The position numbers and the translations under genes are program-made. A DNA stretch of 64,000 bases from Agrobacterium tumefaciens (lineage in GTDB: Bacteria > Pseudomonadota > Alphaproteobacteria > Rhizobiales > Rhizobiaceae), in contig NZ_JXQV01000004.1 of assembly GCF_000834635.1 (NCBI RefSeq), positions 124,001-188,000 of the forward strand, given 5' to 3'. Positions 19,202 to 28,841 of this stretch are shown here, one piece after another. The notes under the pieces are model-generated. The model had not been told where the DNA came from. It searched no databases and saw only the letters and a list, made by a program, of their open reading frames with translations. Numbering within the stretch: the first letter of the stretch is position 1; every line of letters begins with the position of its first letter.

Positions 19202-20791
19202 ATGGAACGGCTGGCGGGCAAGATCATGTTGAGCAATGGTTTTGGCCAGGTAGCCCTGACCATCGCGGCGGGCGCAATCGGCGCGCTGGCCTTTCCGCCC
19301 TTCGGTTTTTTCGCAGCTCTTTTTGTATCGTTTACGCTTCTTGTCTGGTTGATCGATGGCGCCACGGGCAATCCCGATGGCGGCGCGTGGTCCCGAGGCT
19401 GGAAGACATTCACCATCGGCTGGCTTTTCGGTCTGGGCTATTTCGTGGCTGGCCTGTGGTGGATGGGAAATGCGCTGCTTCTGGAGGCGGACGAATTTGC
19501 CTGGGCCTTGCCCCTTGCCATTCTTGGCCTGCCCGCCTGTCTTGCCATTTTTTACGGGTTTGCCGTCATGCTGGCCAATATGCTCTGGTCCGATGGTTGG
19601 GGCCGGATTGCCGCTCTTGCCGCAGCCTTCGGTCTGATCGAATGGTTGCGCAGCTTTGTTCTGACCGGATTTCCCTGGAACAGCGTCGGATTTGGTTTGA
19701 TGCCCGTTCCGCTGATGATGCAGACATCGAACCTGATCGGCATTTTCGGCATGTCGATGCTGGCAGTCTTCGTCTTCGCCAGCCCGGCACTTCTGGGCAC
19801 CAAAAAAGGCATGATTCCCGGCCTCTGTATCGCCGCGGCAATGTTGGCCGCGCATCTGGGCTATGGCGCCTATCGACTGAACCAGCCGCTGGTCGCCGAT
19901 AGTGATGCCTTGACGGTGAGGATCGTGCAGCCCGGGATTGACCAGTCCCGCAAGATGCTCAACGCCGACCGCGCCGAGATCTTCAAGGAGCATCTGCGCC
20001 TCTCGGCACTGCCACCAACATCTGGCCAGAAAGTTCCTGACATCATTGTCTGGCCCGAAACATCCGTCCCTTTTATTCTGACGCAGAACCCCGATGCCCT
20101 TCAGGAAATCGCAAAGACCCTGTCTGACGGGCAGATTTTGCTGACGGGTGCCGTGCGCATGGAAGATGCAGGAGCTGGGCAGGAAACCCGCTACTACAAT
20201 TCCGTCTACGCGATTGACAGTCAGGGCCAGATCATCGGCGCGACGGATAAGGTTCACCTCGTTCCGTTCGGCGAGTATGTTCCGTTTGAAAATATCCTGC
20301 GCCGCTTTGGCATCCAGAATTTGATCAATCTTCCCGGCGGGTTTTCATCGGCGGCGACGCGTGAGCCGATCACGCTGCCATCGGGCAAGAAGCTCTATTC
20401 GTTCATTTGCTACGAGATCATTTTCCCCGGCGAAGTACCCAAGGATATCGCGACATCGACCGCCATTCTCAATGTCACGAATGACGGTTGGTTCGGAAAT
20501 ACGCCGGGACCTTATCAGCATTTGCAGCAGGCGCGCATCCGTGCCGTCGAGACAGGGCTGCCGGTGATTCGTGCCGCAAATACGGGTATTTCTGCCGCAA
20601 TTGACGCAGTGGGGCGAATTGTCGCAGGACTTGACTATGGTCAAACAGGGATAATTGATTCCACTTTAAGTGGTGCCGCTACTGGTGTACTTATTGACGA
20701 TATGCGACAAATATACTTTTGGTTGTTCTTTGTAATATTGCTCGTAATATCAGTGTTTTCGCGGATAGGTTTGATGAAACGTAAGAATTGA
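19202..20791 (+). CDS. lnt: Apolipoprotein N-acyltransferase
   Basis: Adds the third acyl chain to the N-terminal cysteine of lipoproteins in the inner membrane, the last step of lipoprotein maturation. Length 529 residues. The N-terminal half has about six membrane segments; the nitrilase-like catalytic domain holds the triad Glu in WPETSVPF near residue 285, Lys in DKVHLVPFGEYVPF near 350 and Cys in FICYEIIF near 402. A final membrane segment lies at the C-terminus. GGAG precedes the ATG by seven bases. The last 60 codons are noticeably more AT-rich than the rest. Confidence 0.95.
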   Translation: MERLAGKIMLSNGFGQVALTIAAGAIGALAFPPFGFFAALFVSFTLLVWLIDGATGNPDGGAWSRGWKTFTIGWLFGLGYFVAGLWWMGNALLLEADEFAWALPLAILGLPACLAIFYGFAVMLANMLWSDGWGRIAALAAAFGLIEWLRSFVLTGFPWNSVGFGLMPVPLMMQTSNLIGIFGMSMLAVFVFASPALLGTKKGMIPGLCIAAAMLAAHLGYGAYRLNQPLVADSDALTVRIVQPGIDQSRKMLNADRAEIFKEHLRLSALPPTSGQKVPDIIVWPETSVPFILTQNPDALQEIAKTLSDGQILLTGAVRMEDAGAGQETRYYNSVYAIDSQGQIIGATDKVHLVPFGEYVPFENILRRFGIQNLINLPGGFSSAATREPITLPSGKKLYSFICYEIIFPGEVPKDIATSTAILNVTNDGWFGNTPGPYQHLQQARIRAVETGLPVIRAANTGISAAIDAVGRIVAGLDYGQTGIIDSTLSGAATGVLIDDMRQIYFWLFFVILLVISVFSRIGLMKRKN

Positions 20792-20820
20792 CCCAAAACC
20801 CCTAAAATTGCATAGTGAAC

Positions 20821-20851
20821 TTGTCAGGTTGCACAACGCACATGATATATT
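20821..20851 (+). promoter_or_regulatory. Possible praR promoter with an overlapping inverted repeat
   Basis: TTGTCA (20821-20826) and TATATT (20846-20851) resemble a sigma-70 promoter with a slightly long 19-base spacer. ACGCA (20836-20840) and TGCGT (20851-20855) form an inverted repeat across the -10 box, so a repressor could act here. This rests only on pattern matching. Confidence 0.33.
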
Positions 20852-20935
20852 GCGTGCGGTGACAATCCAGCAATTCAGGATTTGAACAGGCGTGTAGTCG
20901 ATAAACCGAAGAACTGAATGTCAGGACCTTAATAA

Positions 20936-21355
20936 ATGACAGAGAATAAGAAGAAGCCGAACCCGATCGACATTCATGTCGGAAGCCGTATCCGCCTTCG
21001 TCGGACCATGCTGGGTATGAGCCAGGAAAAACTCGGCGAAAGCCTCGGCATTACGTTCCAGCAAATTCAGAAATACGAAAAAGGAACGAACCGGGTTGGC
21101 GCGAGCCGTCTTCAGAATATTTCCGGTATCTTGAATGTGCCCGTGTCGTTCTTCTTTGAAGATGCGCCAGGCGATCAGGGTGTCACGCCAACCGGCATGG
21201 CGGAAGCCAGCAGCTCCAATTATGTCGTGGACTTCCTCTCCTCCTCGGAAGGCCTGCAGTTGAACCGCGCATTCGTGAAGATCACAGACCCGAAGGTGCG
21301 CCGCCGCATCGTCGATCTGGTCAAGGCCTTGGCTGCCGAAGGCGATACCGAGTAA
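20936..21355 (+). CDS. praR: XRE-family transcriptional regulator PraR
   Basis: A 139-residue DNA-binding protein. An N-terminal Cro/CI helix-turn-helix (residues about 13-68: VGSRIRLRRTMLGMSQEKLG, TFQQIQKYEKGTNRVG) is followed by a short C-terminal part with the helix KVRRRIVDLVKALAAE. PraR/PhrR proteins of rhizobia sit before metK and repress quorum-sensing and attachment/biofilm genes; that function is taken from relatives. A terminator follows, so metK has its own promoter. Confidence 0.88.
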   Translation: MTENKKKPNPIDIHVGSRIRLRRTMLGMSQEKLGESLGITFQQIQKYEKGTNRVGASRLQNISGILNVPVSFFFEDAPGDQGVTPTGMAEASSSNYVVDFLSSSEGLQLNRAFVKITDPKVRRRIVDLVKALAAEGDTE

Positions 21356-21381
21356 AATCATCGGCTCAGTATTTACATCTC

Positions 21382-21408
21382 AAACGGTCCTTCGGGGCCG
21401 TTTTTTAT
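21382..21408 (+). terminator. Terminator after praR
   Basis: ACGGTCC (21384-21390), TTCG tetraloop, GGGCCGT (21395-21401), with flanking A and T extending the stem and a TTTTTTATT tail. It is a textbook Rho-independent terminator. Confidence 0.88.
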
Positions 21409-21412
21409 TGGG

Positions 21413-21524
21413 CGGTCCTGTTTCTGTTTGGGTAAGGATGATTTTAGGAATTCCGATATAAAGATATATTTATGTCGTTGTGTCCTTGTTTTTTCCACAC
21501 AATTTGACTAACAAATCAGGACCG
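21413..21524 (+). promoter_or_regulatory. Candidate folded leader before metK
   Basis: CGGTCCTG (21413-21420) is perfectly complementary to CAGGACCG (21517-21524), which lies just before the metK ribosome site GAGGGG. Inside are an imperfect palindrome CGATATAAA-N6-TTTATGTCG (21454-21477) and other self-complementary bits. CAGGACCG could also pair with the left arm of the praR terminator. No known SAM riboswitch class is recognised. The palindrome could instead be a protein operator. Confidence 0.32.
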
Positions 21525-21545
21525 TTTCTTTGAGGGGAATCCCGC

Positions 21546-22811
21546 ATGCGTGCCAACTACCTATTCACCAGCGAGTCCGTTGCTGAAGGTCACCCTGACA
21601 AGGTTTGTGACCGCATTTCCGATGAAATCGTTGATCTCATTTACCGCGAAGCCGCTAAGACCGGGGTTGATCCCTGGACTGTGCGCATCGCATGCGAGAC
21701 GCTGGCCACAACCAACCGCGTTGTCATCGCCGGTGAAGTGCGTGTTCCCGATACACTTTTGAAGAAGGACAAGGACGGCAAGGTCGTCAATGACGCGAAG
21801 GGCCATCCGGTCATCAACCCTGCCAAGTTCAAGGCCGCAGCCCGCAAGGCCATCCGCGATATCGGTTACGAGCAGGAAGGCTTCCATTGGAAGACCGCAA
21901 AGATCGACGTTCTGCTGCACCCGCAGTCGGCTGATATTGCGCAGGGCGTGGATAACGCATCCGACAAGCAGGGTGATGAAGGCGCTGGCGACCAGGGCAT
22001 CATGTTCGGTTACGCCTGCAAGGAAACGCCTGATCTGATGCCGGCGCCGATCTATTATTCGCACCGCATCCTTCAGCTCCTGGCCACAGCACGTAAGAGC
22101 GGCGAAGGCGAAGCTGCAAAGCTTGGTCCTGACGCCAAGAGCCAGGTTACCGTGCGTTACGTCGATGGAAAGGCGTCCGAAGCCGTTTCCATCGTTCTGT
22201 CGACGCAGCATCTGGACGCAAGCTGGGACTCCAAGAAGGTTCGCTCCGTCGTTGAGCCCTATATCCGCGAAGCATTGGGTGATCTGAAGATTGCCGATGA
22301 TTGCCAGTGGTACATCAACCCGACCGGCAAGTTCGTGATTGGCGGTCCTGATGGCGATGCGGGTCTGACCGGACGCAAGATCATCGTGGACACCTATGGT
22401 GGCGCAGCCCCCCATGGCGGCGGTGCGTTTTCCGGCAAGGACACCACAAAGGTTGACCGTTCGGCAGCCTATGCGGCGCGCTATATTGCCAAGAACGTTG
22501 TTGCAGCAGGACTGGCAGATCGTTGCACGATCCAGCTGTCTTACGCCATCGGCGTTGCTCAGCCTCTGTCCGTCTATGTTGATTTTCACCAGACTGGCAC
22601 ACTCAGCGAAGATGAAGTCGAAGCCGCGATCCGCAAGGTCATCGACCTCTCGCCATCGGGCATTCGTCGTCATCTGGACCTCAACAAGCCTATCTACGCC
22701 AAGACCTCCTCTTACGGCCATTTTGGTCGCAAGGCTGGCCGTGACGGTTCCTTCTCCTGGGAGAAGCTCGATCTGGTCAAGCCGCTCAAGGATGCTTTGA
22801 AAGCCGCATAA
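21546..22811 (+). CDS. metK: S-adenosylmethionine synthetase
   Basis: Makes S-adenosylmethionine from ATP and methionine, supplying MiaB, TrmB and other methylating or radical-SAM enzymes. The 421-residue protein has the three-domain MAT fold with [20 protein letters not shown] at the N-terminus, [12 protein letters not shown] near residue 141 and [19 protein letters not shown] near residue 294. The length, slightly over 400, is usual in alphaproteobacteria. GAGGGG lies before the ATG. The 190-base gap from praR contains a terminator and possible regulatory structure. Confidence 0.97.
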   Translation: MRANYLFTSESVAEGHPDKVCDRISDEIVDLIYREAAKTGVDPWTVRIACETLATTNRVVIAGEVRVPDTLLKKDKDGKVVNDAKGHPVINPAKFKAAARKAIRDIGYEQEGFHWKTAKIDVLLHPQSADIAQGVDNASDKQGDEGAGDQGIMFGYACKETPDLMPAPIYYSHRILQLLATARKSGEGEAAKLGPDAKSQVTVRYVDGKASEAVSIVLSTQHLDASWDSKKVRSVVEPYIREALGDLKIADDCQWYINPTGKFVIGGPDGDAGLTGRKIIVDTYGGAAPHGGGAFSGKDTTKVDRSAAYAARYIAKNVVAAGLADRCTIQLSYAIGVAQPLSVYVDFHQTGTLSEDEVEAAIRKVIDLSPSGIRRHLDLNKPIYAKTSSYGHFGRKAGRDGSFSWEKLDLVKPLKDALKAA

Positions 22812-22858
22812 GGCTTGTCAATCATCGCTGATTGAGAGATACGGTTTGAAAAATCTGA

Positions 22859-22894
22859 AACCCGCGCGGTGCCATGGAAGGCACGGTGCGGGTT
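22859..22894 (+). terminator. Long hairpin between metK and trmB
   Basis: Fifteen-base arms (22859-22873 and 22880-22894) pair at 13 of 15 positions around a six-base loop. No T run follows (CTCCATTTG). It is probably a metK 3' end or processing structure. It also argues that trmB starts downstream of the ATG that lies in the loop at 22874. Confidence 0.6.
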
Positions 22895-22918
22895 CTCCAT
22901 TTGCATGAGAGTGTGGAA

Positions 22919-23617
22919 ATGACGGAAGAACGACGCTCACGCTCAACGGAAGCGTTTTTTGGTCGGCGCAAAGGCAAGCCTCTGCGCGAGCAGCAGGCTG
23001 ATTCCATCGAGAACCTCCTGCCATTGCTGAAGCTGGACCTTGCGACGCCACCACCCCAGACGCTAGCGGCACTGTTTCCGGCCGATGTGAAATCCATCCG
23101 GCTCGAAATCGGCTTTGGCGGCGGCGAGCATCTCATTCACCGCGCCGGTGAAAATCCAGGAACGGGCTTTATCGGCGTCGAGCCCTTCGTCAATTCCATG
23201 GCAAAATTGCTGGGCTCGGTCCGCGAGCGGGAACTGATGAACATCCGCCTTTATGATGATGACGCGACGCAGGTGCTGGACTGGCTGCCGGATGCGTCCA
23301 TTGATCATATTGATCTTCTCTATCCGGACCCATGGCCGAAGAAGAAACACTGGAAGCGCCGTTTCGTCTCGGACGTCAATCTGGCGCGGTTTCATCGTGT
23401 GCTGAAACCCGGCGCGAAGTTCTGTTTCGCCTCCGATATCGATACCTATATCAACTGGACGCTGCAGCATTGCGCGCGCCATGGCGGCTTTGAATGGACA
23501 GCGCAGACCTCTGCGGACTGGACAACGCCATTCGATACCTGGCCGGGCACGCGCTACGAGAACAAGGCGAAGCGCGAGGGTCGCAGCTCCGCCTATCTCA
23601 CCTTTATCCGGACCTGA
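22919..23617 (+). CDS. trmB: tRNA (guanine-N7-)-methyltransferase TrmB
   Basis: Methylates G46 in the variable loop of tRNA using SAM. The 232-residue protein has the SAM-binding segment [11 protein letters not shown] near residue 63 and the family signature [17 protein letters not shown] near residue 135. An in-frame ATG at 22874 would add 15 residues, but it falls in a hairpin loop and codes for a tail not seen in relatives, so 22919 ([15 protein letters not shown]) is chosen. Its stop codon directly abuts the stop codon of rbsK on the other strand. Confidence 0.92.
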   Translation: MTEERRSRSTEAFFGRRKGKPLREQQADSIENLLPLLKLDLATPPPQTLAALFPADVKSIRLEIGFGGGEHLIHRAGENPGTGFIGVEPFVNSMAKLLGSVRERELMNIRLYDDDATQVLDWLPDASIDHIDLLYPDPWPKKKHWKRRFVSDVNLARFHRVLKPGAKFCFASDIDTYINWTLQHCARHGGFEWTAQTSADWTTPFDTWPGTRYENKAKREGRSSAYLTFIRT

Positions 23618-24517
23618 TCAGATGTTCGCGTCCACCTCGGATGCGACGGGGATGGATGGCTGTGCGCCTGGACGGGTGCAGGCCAGAGAACCGGCAACGG
23701 CGGCGCGACGCAGTGCCGCTTCAAAATCGAGGCCTGCATCAAGGCTGGCCGCCAGATAACCGCAGAACGTATCACCAGCGCCGACGGTATCCACGGGCTC
23801 AATCTTCATGCCGTTTGCCTTGACCAGCTTTCCATTGCGAATGGCGATGACGCCTTCGGCACCCAGTGTGACGATGAGCGTCTGTCCGGTTTCATTGTGA
23901 AGAGAGACAAGCTCCTTTTCGCGCTGGTCGGCGGAGAGATTATCCTTCCCGATCAGCAGCTCGAACTCCGTCTCGTTGGCGATCACAATATCGGCCATGC
24001 GCGACAGGCGCTGCGCCTGCGAAGTCAACGGCGCCGTGTTGATGATGGTCGTGACGCGTTTCGCCTTGGCGGCTTTGAGCGCGGCCTCGATGGCATCTGC
24101 AGGCACCTCGAACTGCAGCATCAGAATATCGCCTGCTGCCATTTCAGAGATTGCGCGGTCTGCATCCTCAGCCGAAACTTCGCCATTTGCGGCGGGAATG
24201 ACCGAAATCATGTTTTCCCCGCCTTCGCCAATCAGGATAACGGCGGTTCCGGTTGGCACGGCCACGGTCTTGATGAGCGACAGATCCGCTCTCGCATCGC
24301 GAAGAAGCGTCAAGGCGGGCGCGGCGAACGCATCATCACCAATGGCACCAGCCATTTTAACGGTAGCACCGGCCCGACGGGCGGCCAGCGCCTGATTGGC
24401 GCCCTTGCCACCGGCGGCGGTCGAGAAGGATTTGCCGGTCACGGTCTCGCCGGGCTTTGGCAGGCGGTCGGATATGGCGACGAGGTCCATGTTGATGGAG
24501 CCGAAAACTGTGATCAT
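23618..24517 (-). CDS. rbsK: Ribokinase (PfkB family)
   Basis: Phosphorylates ribose to ribose 5-phosphate. The 299-residue PfkB protein begins ITVFGSINMDLV, has the first signature GGKGANQALAARR near residue 40 and the second with catalytic Asp in DTVGAGDTFCGYLAA near residue 250. ORF starts farther upstream overlap rmuC, and the ATG at 24517 places the first strand at the N-terminus as usual. No ribose transporter or repressor lies next to it, so another PfkB sugar kinase role cannot be excluded. Confidence 0.86.
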   Translation of the reverse strand: MITVFGSINMDLVAISDRLPKPGETVTGKSFSTAAGGKGANQALAARRAGATVKMAGAIGDDAFAAPALTLLRDARADLSLIKTVAVPTGTAVILIGEGGENMISVIPAANGEVSAEDADRAISEMAAGDILMLQFEVPADAIEAALKAAKAKRVTTIINTAPLTSQAQRLSRMADIVIANETEFELLIGKDNLSADQREKELVSLHNETGQTLIVTLGAEGVIAIRNGKLVKANGMKIEPVDTVGAGDTFCGYLAASLDAGLDFEAALRRAAVAGSLACTRPGAQPSIPVASEVDANI

Positions 24518-24578
24518 GCGGGTCATTCCAAAGGGGGTAAAAACGAAGTCGAAACAGACGGCGACTTTGCCGGGTGTA

Positions 24579-25775
24579 TCACTCGTCGTCAACCACCCTC
24601 AGCTTGGCAGACCCTGCGCGAACCTCTGAAATGCGGCGCAGTTGCTCGGCTTCCAGATGGGCGATTTCCTTTTGCGAGGGCGCAAAATCCAGGCTCTCGA
24701 TTTTGACACCGCGCGCCAGAACCTTGTCAGACGAGGTCAACATCATGTCCACGTCCTTCTGCACCAGCCCGAAATGCGACTGCAATTTGCGCGTCCGCTC
24801 ATCCAGCCGCCGCACATCATCCATCAACAGGGCCACTTCACCCTGAATGAGGTGTGCCTGCTCCCGCATACGCTGGTCTTTCAGCACCGATTGGATGACC
24901 TGCACTGACAGCATCAGGAGGGACGGGGAAACAATGACCACGCGAGAGCGGTGCGCACGCTGGACCAGATTTTCAAAATGCTGGTGGATATCGGCAAAGA
25001 TCGATTCCGAGGGCACGAAGATAAAGGCGGTGTCCTGCGTTTCGCCCGAAATCAGATATTTGTCAGCGACATCACGAATATGCACTTCCATGTCGCGACG
25101 AAACTGCTGCGTGGCGGCCCGTTTTGCCTCCGGCGAATCATCGGCTTTCAGCGCATTCCAGGCTTCGAGCGGGAATTTCGCATCGATGACCAGCGGCGGC
25201 GCATTGTTGGGCATCCTGATGGTGCAATCGGGTCGAAACCCGTTCGAGAGCGTCGGCTGCAAACTATAGGAGCCGGAGGGCAGGGCATCGGCAATCAGAG
25301 CTTCCATGCGCGCCTGCCCGAAGGCGCCGCGTGTCTGCTTGTTGGAGAGGATGGCCTGCAAGCCGATCACATCCTTGGCCAGATCCTGAATATTGCCCTG
25401 CGCGGCATCGATGACCGCCAGTCTTTCCTGCAACTTGCTGAGATTTTCATGCGTGGAGCGGGTCTGCTCAGTCAAGGTCGTGCCGATCCGCTGCGACATG
25501 CCGTCCAGACGGTCGTTCAGCGTCTGGCTCATTTCGTTCTGGCGGGCGCTTAGGCTCTCCGTCATGGCGGCGATGCGGCCATGCAGTTCCGACTGAGTTC
25601 TTAAAAGCTCGGTGATCTCATCCCGCGACTGGTCAACCACCGGCGGCCTTCGAAAGACAAGGATCGCCGCGACAAGACATCCGACAAGGAGAAGGGCAAG
25701 CAGTGCGCCAACCGATATGTCGTTGCCACCAAGACTGAAAGCTGTCGTACCAAGTGCGTTAAAATCAATGTTCAT
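24579..25775 (-). CDS. rmuC: DNA recombination protein RmuC homologue
   Basis: A 398-residue RmuC-family protein: one N-terminal membrane segment (about residues 19-42), a coiled-coil region (about 50-130), then the nuclease-like RmuC domain with the conserved LVIDAKFPLEAWNAL near residue 205 and FVPSESIFADIHQ near 260. The family limits DNA rearrangements at inverted repeats; its chemistry is not well defined. It faces def head-to-head with a 150-base promoter gap and is followed by rbsK. Confidence 0.91.
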   Translation of the reverse strand: MNIDFNALGTTAFSLGGNDISVGALLALLLVGCLVAAILVFRRPPVVDQSRDEITELLRTQSELHGRIAAMTESLSARQNEMSQTLNDRLDGMSQRIGTTLTEQTRSTHENLSKLQERLAVIDAAQGNIQDLAKDVIGLQAILSNKQTRGAFGQARMEALIADALPSGSYSLQPTLSNGFRPDCTIRMPNNAPPLVIDAKFPLEAWNALKADDSPEAKRAATQQFRRDMEVHIRDVADKYLISGETQDTAFIFVPSESIFADIHQHFENLVQRAHRSRVVIVSPSLLMLSVQVIQSVLKDQRMREQAHLIQGEVALLMDDVRRLDERTRKLQSHFGLVQKDVDMMLTSSDKVLARGVKIESLDFAPSQKEIAHLEAEQLRRISEVRAGSAKLRVVDDE

Positions 25776-25925
25776 AAGTAAATCTAACAGATTTCCCGTG
25801 ATTCGTCAGATCAAAGCATGAACATTTCCACGGCGTAAATGAGTCTGCTTTTCCGTCTTTCAAGGAGCAGATGGTGCCTTCTATTTTTTGTTTCCTCGAA
25901 AGAAGAGATGCGTTATGGGGAAGCC

Positions 25926-26438
25926 ATGACGATCAAACCTCTTATTATTTTGCCAGATCCTTTGCTGCGCCAGCAATCCAAGCCCATCGAACAGGTGGAT
26001 GCCGAGATCACGCGTCTGGCCGATGACATGCTGGAAACGATGTATGATGCGCCGGGCATTGGCCTTGCCGCCATTCAGATCGGTGTGCCGCGCCGCATGC
26101 TGGTCATCGATATCTCGCGCGAGGATGAAGACCGCAAGCCTGTCGTTTTCATCAATCCTGAAATCCTCACCGTGTCGGATGATGTTTCGACCTATGAGGA
26201 AGGCTGTCTTTCGATCCCGGATTATTATGCCGAGGTGGAGCGCCCAGCTGCCCTGACACTGGCCTACATCGACCGCGACGGCAAAAAGCAGACGCTTGAG
26301 GCTGACGGTTTGCTGGCAACCTGTCTGCAACACGAGATCGACCATCTGAACGGTGTGCTGTTCATCGACCACATTTCCCGATTGAAGCGGGAAATGGTCA
26401 TCAAGAAATTCACCAAAGCGGCCCGCGCAAAATTCTGA
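25926..26438 (+). CDS. def: Peptide deformylase
   Basis: Removes the formyl group from the starting methionine of new proteins. The 170-residue enzyme shows all three metal-site motifs: [10 protein letters not shown] near residue 44, EGCLSIP near 96, and QHEIDHLNG near 138. The ATG at 25926 is chosen because the long upstream extension (to 25839) is not part of the family. It is followed by fmt and truA in the common def-fmt-truA order. Confidence 0.96.
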   Translation: MTIKPLIILPDPLLRQQSKPIEQVDAEITRLADDMLETMYDAPGIGLAAIQIGVPRRMLVIDISREDEDRKPVVFINPEILTVSDDVSTYEEGCLSIPDYYAEVERPAALTLAYIDRDGKKQTLEADGLLATCLQHEIDHLNGVLFIDHISRLKREMVIKKFTKAARAKF

Positions 26439-26489
26439 TCCGCCGATCTCTTTAGATCGACGGGTACATCTGCGGGACAGGGGGCATCC

Positions 26490-27425
26490 ATGGCACTTCG
26501 CATCATTTTCATGGGTACACCGGACTTTTCCGTTCCCACCTTGCGCGCCCTTGTCGATGCAGGCCATGAGATCGTGGCGGTTTATACGCAGCCGCCGCGC
26601 CCCGGCGGACGTCGTGGGCTTGATCTGCAGAAGTCACCTGTCCATCAGGCCGCCGAATTGCTCGGCATTCCGGTTCTGACACCTCTCAATTTCAAGGCGG
26701 AAGAAGACCGGGCGACGTTCAGGGACTTCAATGCCGATGTGGCGGTTGTCGTGGCCTACGGCTTGCTATTGCCGGATGCCATTTTGAGCGGCACGCGCCT
26801 CGGCTGCTATAATGGCCATGCCTCACTCCTGCCGCGCTGGCGCGGTGCCGCCCCCATTCAGCGTGCCATCATGGCAGGTGATACGGAAACCGGCATTATG
26901 GTGATGCAGATGGAAAAGGGGCTGGACACCGGCCCCGTCGCACTCACAGCACGCATCACGATTACGGCTGACATGACAGCCGGCGCGCTGCATGACAGTC
27001 TCATGCTGGCGGGTGCGCGGCTGATGCGCGAGGCGATGCTCAAGTTGGAAGATGGCGATCTGCCTGTCACGCCCCAGCCAGAAGAGGGCGTCGTCTACGC
27101 GGCCAAGATCGACAAGGGTGAAACCCGCATCGATTTTTCCCGCTCCAGTCAGGATGTGCACAACCACATCAGGGGCCTTTCGCCCTTTCCCGGCGCATGG
27201 TTCGAAATGGATATAGGCGGCAAGGCCGAGCGCGTGAAGGTGCTGGAATCGCAGGTTGCCAGCGGCATGGGCGAGGCGGGGTCGGTTTTGGATGATGCTC
27301 TGACGGTTGCCTGTGGCAGCGGCGCGGTGCGTCTGCTCCGCCTTCAAAAGGCAGGCGGAAAGCCCATGCTGGCGGATGATTTTCTGCGTGGCACCAAGGT
27401 CTCTGTCGGAACGAGGCTCGGCTGA
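26490..27425 (+). CDS. fmt: Methionyl-tRNA formyltransferase
   Basis: Formylates Met-tRNA-fMet using 10-formyl-tetrahydrofolate, the step opposite to Def. The 311-residue protein begins [19 protein letters not shown], has the catalytic segment [14 protein letters not shown] near residue 112 and a C-terminal OB-like domain beginning near residue 210. It starts 51 bases after def and overlaps truA by one base. Confidence 0.97.
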   Translation: MALRIIFMGTPDFSVPTLRALVDAGHEIVAVYTQPPRPGGRRGLDLQKSPVHQAAELLGIPVLTPLNFKAEEDRATFRDFNADVAVVVAYGLLLPDAILSGTRLGCYNGHASLLPRWRGAAPIQRAIMAGDTETGIMVMQMEKGLDTGPVALTARITITADMTAGALHDSLMLAGARLMREAMLKLEDGDLPVTPQPEEGVVYAAKIDKGETRIDFSRSSQDVHNHIRGLSPFPGAWFEMDIGGKAERVKVLESQVASGMGEAGSVLDDALTVACGSGAVRLLRLQKAGGKPMLADDFLRGTKVSVGTRLG

Positions 27426-28231
27426 TGCCACGCTTTCGCATGACCGTCGAATATGATGGTTCTCCCTATTATGGCTGGCAGCGACAGACCAACGGTCCCT
27501 CCGTGCAGGGCGCGCTGGAGGCTGCGGTTTTCTCGCTGACAGAAGAAACCGTCAGCTTTCGTGGTGCTGGTCGCACCGATTCCGGTGTCCATGCCAGGGG
27601 TCAGGTCACCCATGTTGATCTGACGCGGGATTGGGAACCCTACAAGCTGCGCAACGCGCTGAACGCCCATCTGGCCATGGCGGGCGAGGCGGTTTCTATT
27701 CTTGATGTCGAGGCGGTCACGGAGGATTTCGACGCACGCTTTTCAGCCCTTCGCCGCCATTATCTTTACCGCATCATCTGTCGCAAATCGCGCCTGGCGC
27801 TGGAACACAAGCGCGCCTGGTGGGTATCCAAAGACCTTGACCATGAGGCCATGCACGCGGCAGCCCAGACACTGGTCGGGCGACATGATTTCACGACCTT
27901 CCGCTCCGTGCACTGTCAGGCAAACAGCCCAGTGCGCACGCTTGACCGGCTGGATGTGACACGCGATGGCGACCTGATCGAAATCCGTGCCACGGCGCAA
28001 AGCTTCCTGCACAATCAGATCCGCTCCTTTGCCGGTACTCTGAAACTGGCGGGGGATGGCGGCATGACTGTGGATGATGTGAAGGCAGCCCTCGAGGCCC
28101 GGGATCGCAAGGCCTGCGGCCCCGTTGCGCCGCCCGACGGCCTCTATTTCATGCAGGTGGATTATCCCGATGTGATACCGCCCCGACAGCCACGAACTGA
28201 GGTGGCGGCTGACGGTGACGATCTATCGTGA
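27425..28231 (+). CDS. truA: tRNA pseudouridine(38-40) synthase TruA
   Basis: Makes pseudouridine at positions 38-40 of the anticodon arm. The 268-residue protein begins [18 protein letters not shown] and has the catalytic Asp in [13 protein letters not shown] near residue 55. Its ATG overlaps the fmt stop, so the two are translationally coupled. The C-terminal 20 residues ([13 protein letters not shown]) are an unconserved tail. It converges with a membrane gene 13 bases downstream. Confidence 0.96.
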   Translation: MPRFRMTVEYDGSPYYGWQRQTNGPSVQGALEAAVFSLTEETVSFRGAGRTDSGVHARGQVTHVDLTRDWEPYKLRNALNAHLAMAGEAVSILDVEAVTEDFDARFSALRRHYLYRIICRKSRLALEHKRAWWVSKDLDHEAMHAAAQTLVGRHDFTTFRSVHCQANSPVRTLDRLDVTRDGDLIEIRATAQSFLHNQIRSFAGTLKLAGDGGMTVDDVKAALEARDRKACGPVAPPDGLYFMQVDYPDVIPPRQPRTEVAADGDDLS

Positions 28232-28244
28232 TCGCATCGGCGGA

Positions 28245-28841
28245 TCAGCTCGGATAGACGCCGAGAAAACGTTGCAGTAGCTCCGAGAGAAGCATGCCGG
28301 GAATGAGCAGCGTCATGACGATCGCGGCCACCAGCAAAGGCTGTTCCCGCACGAAGAATTTGACGATGCGCGAGAAGCTGAACACCAGCGCCAACAGCAG
28401 CGAGAACCACAGGATCGCAATCAGTCCCTGCAAGGAGGGGACGAGCAGCGCAATGAGGATCAGCGCTGCATAGGCATAGGAAAACGGCAGCGACAGCCAG
28501 TTGGCGACGACGATGAGCGCCGAAAACTTTTGCTTGGCACCGAATGACATCAGCAAAAGTCCGATGAGGATCAACGGCACCATCCAGCAGATGGCCTCGA
28601 CCATGGCCAGCCGCACGAAGAACAGGCCACCAGTGCCAACGCCTTTCGGCAAGATGGAAACATAGGCCTCATGCCACCAGTACCAGGATAGCGCCATGGA
28701 TGGCAGGCAGAGAAGTGCGGCATAGAAGGACCGTGTCATTCCACGGTCGGTGAGGTCCAGCAGACGTCCTCCGGCTGGATCGCCCAGAAACAGAAGCCAC
28801 AGGCCTCTCATATAAAGCGCGACTTCACTCCGCGATGGCAT
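28245..28841 (-). CDS. Integral membrane protein of unknown function
   Basis: Not recognised as a named family. The 198-residue protein contains about five strongly hydrophobic stretches, starting near residues 40, 75, 106, 125 and 165, with few charges between them. Its first codons overlap the end of dapE by 17 bases, so it is likely expressed with dapD-dapE. An internal ATG at 28811 would remove the overlap. Its position beside dapE is seen in relatives as I recall, but no function follows from that. Confidence 0.7.
   Translation of the reverse strand: MPSRSEVALYMRGLWLLFLGDPAGGRLLDLTDRGMTRSFYAALLCLPSMALSWYWWHEAYVSILPKGVGTGGLFFVRLAMVEAICWMVPLILIGLLLMSFGAKQKFSALIVVANWLSLPFSYAYAALILIALLVPSLQGLIAILWFSLLLALVFSFSRIVKFFVREQPLLVAAIVMTLLIPGMLLSELLQRFLGVYPS

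Noticed and set aside
21356..21545. SAM-II or other known SAM riboswitch before metK
   Set aside because: I could not find the conserved core of any known class by eye; only loose self-complementarity is left, which is reported as an unproven leader.
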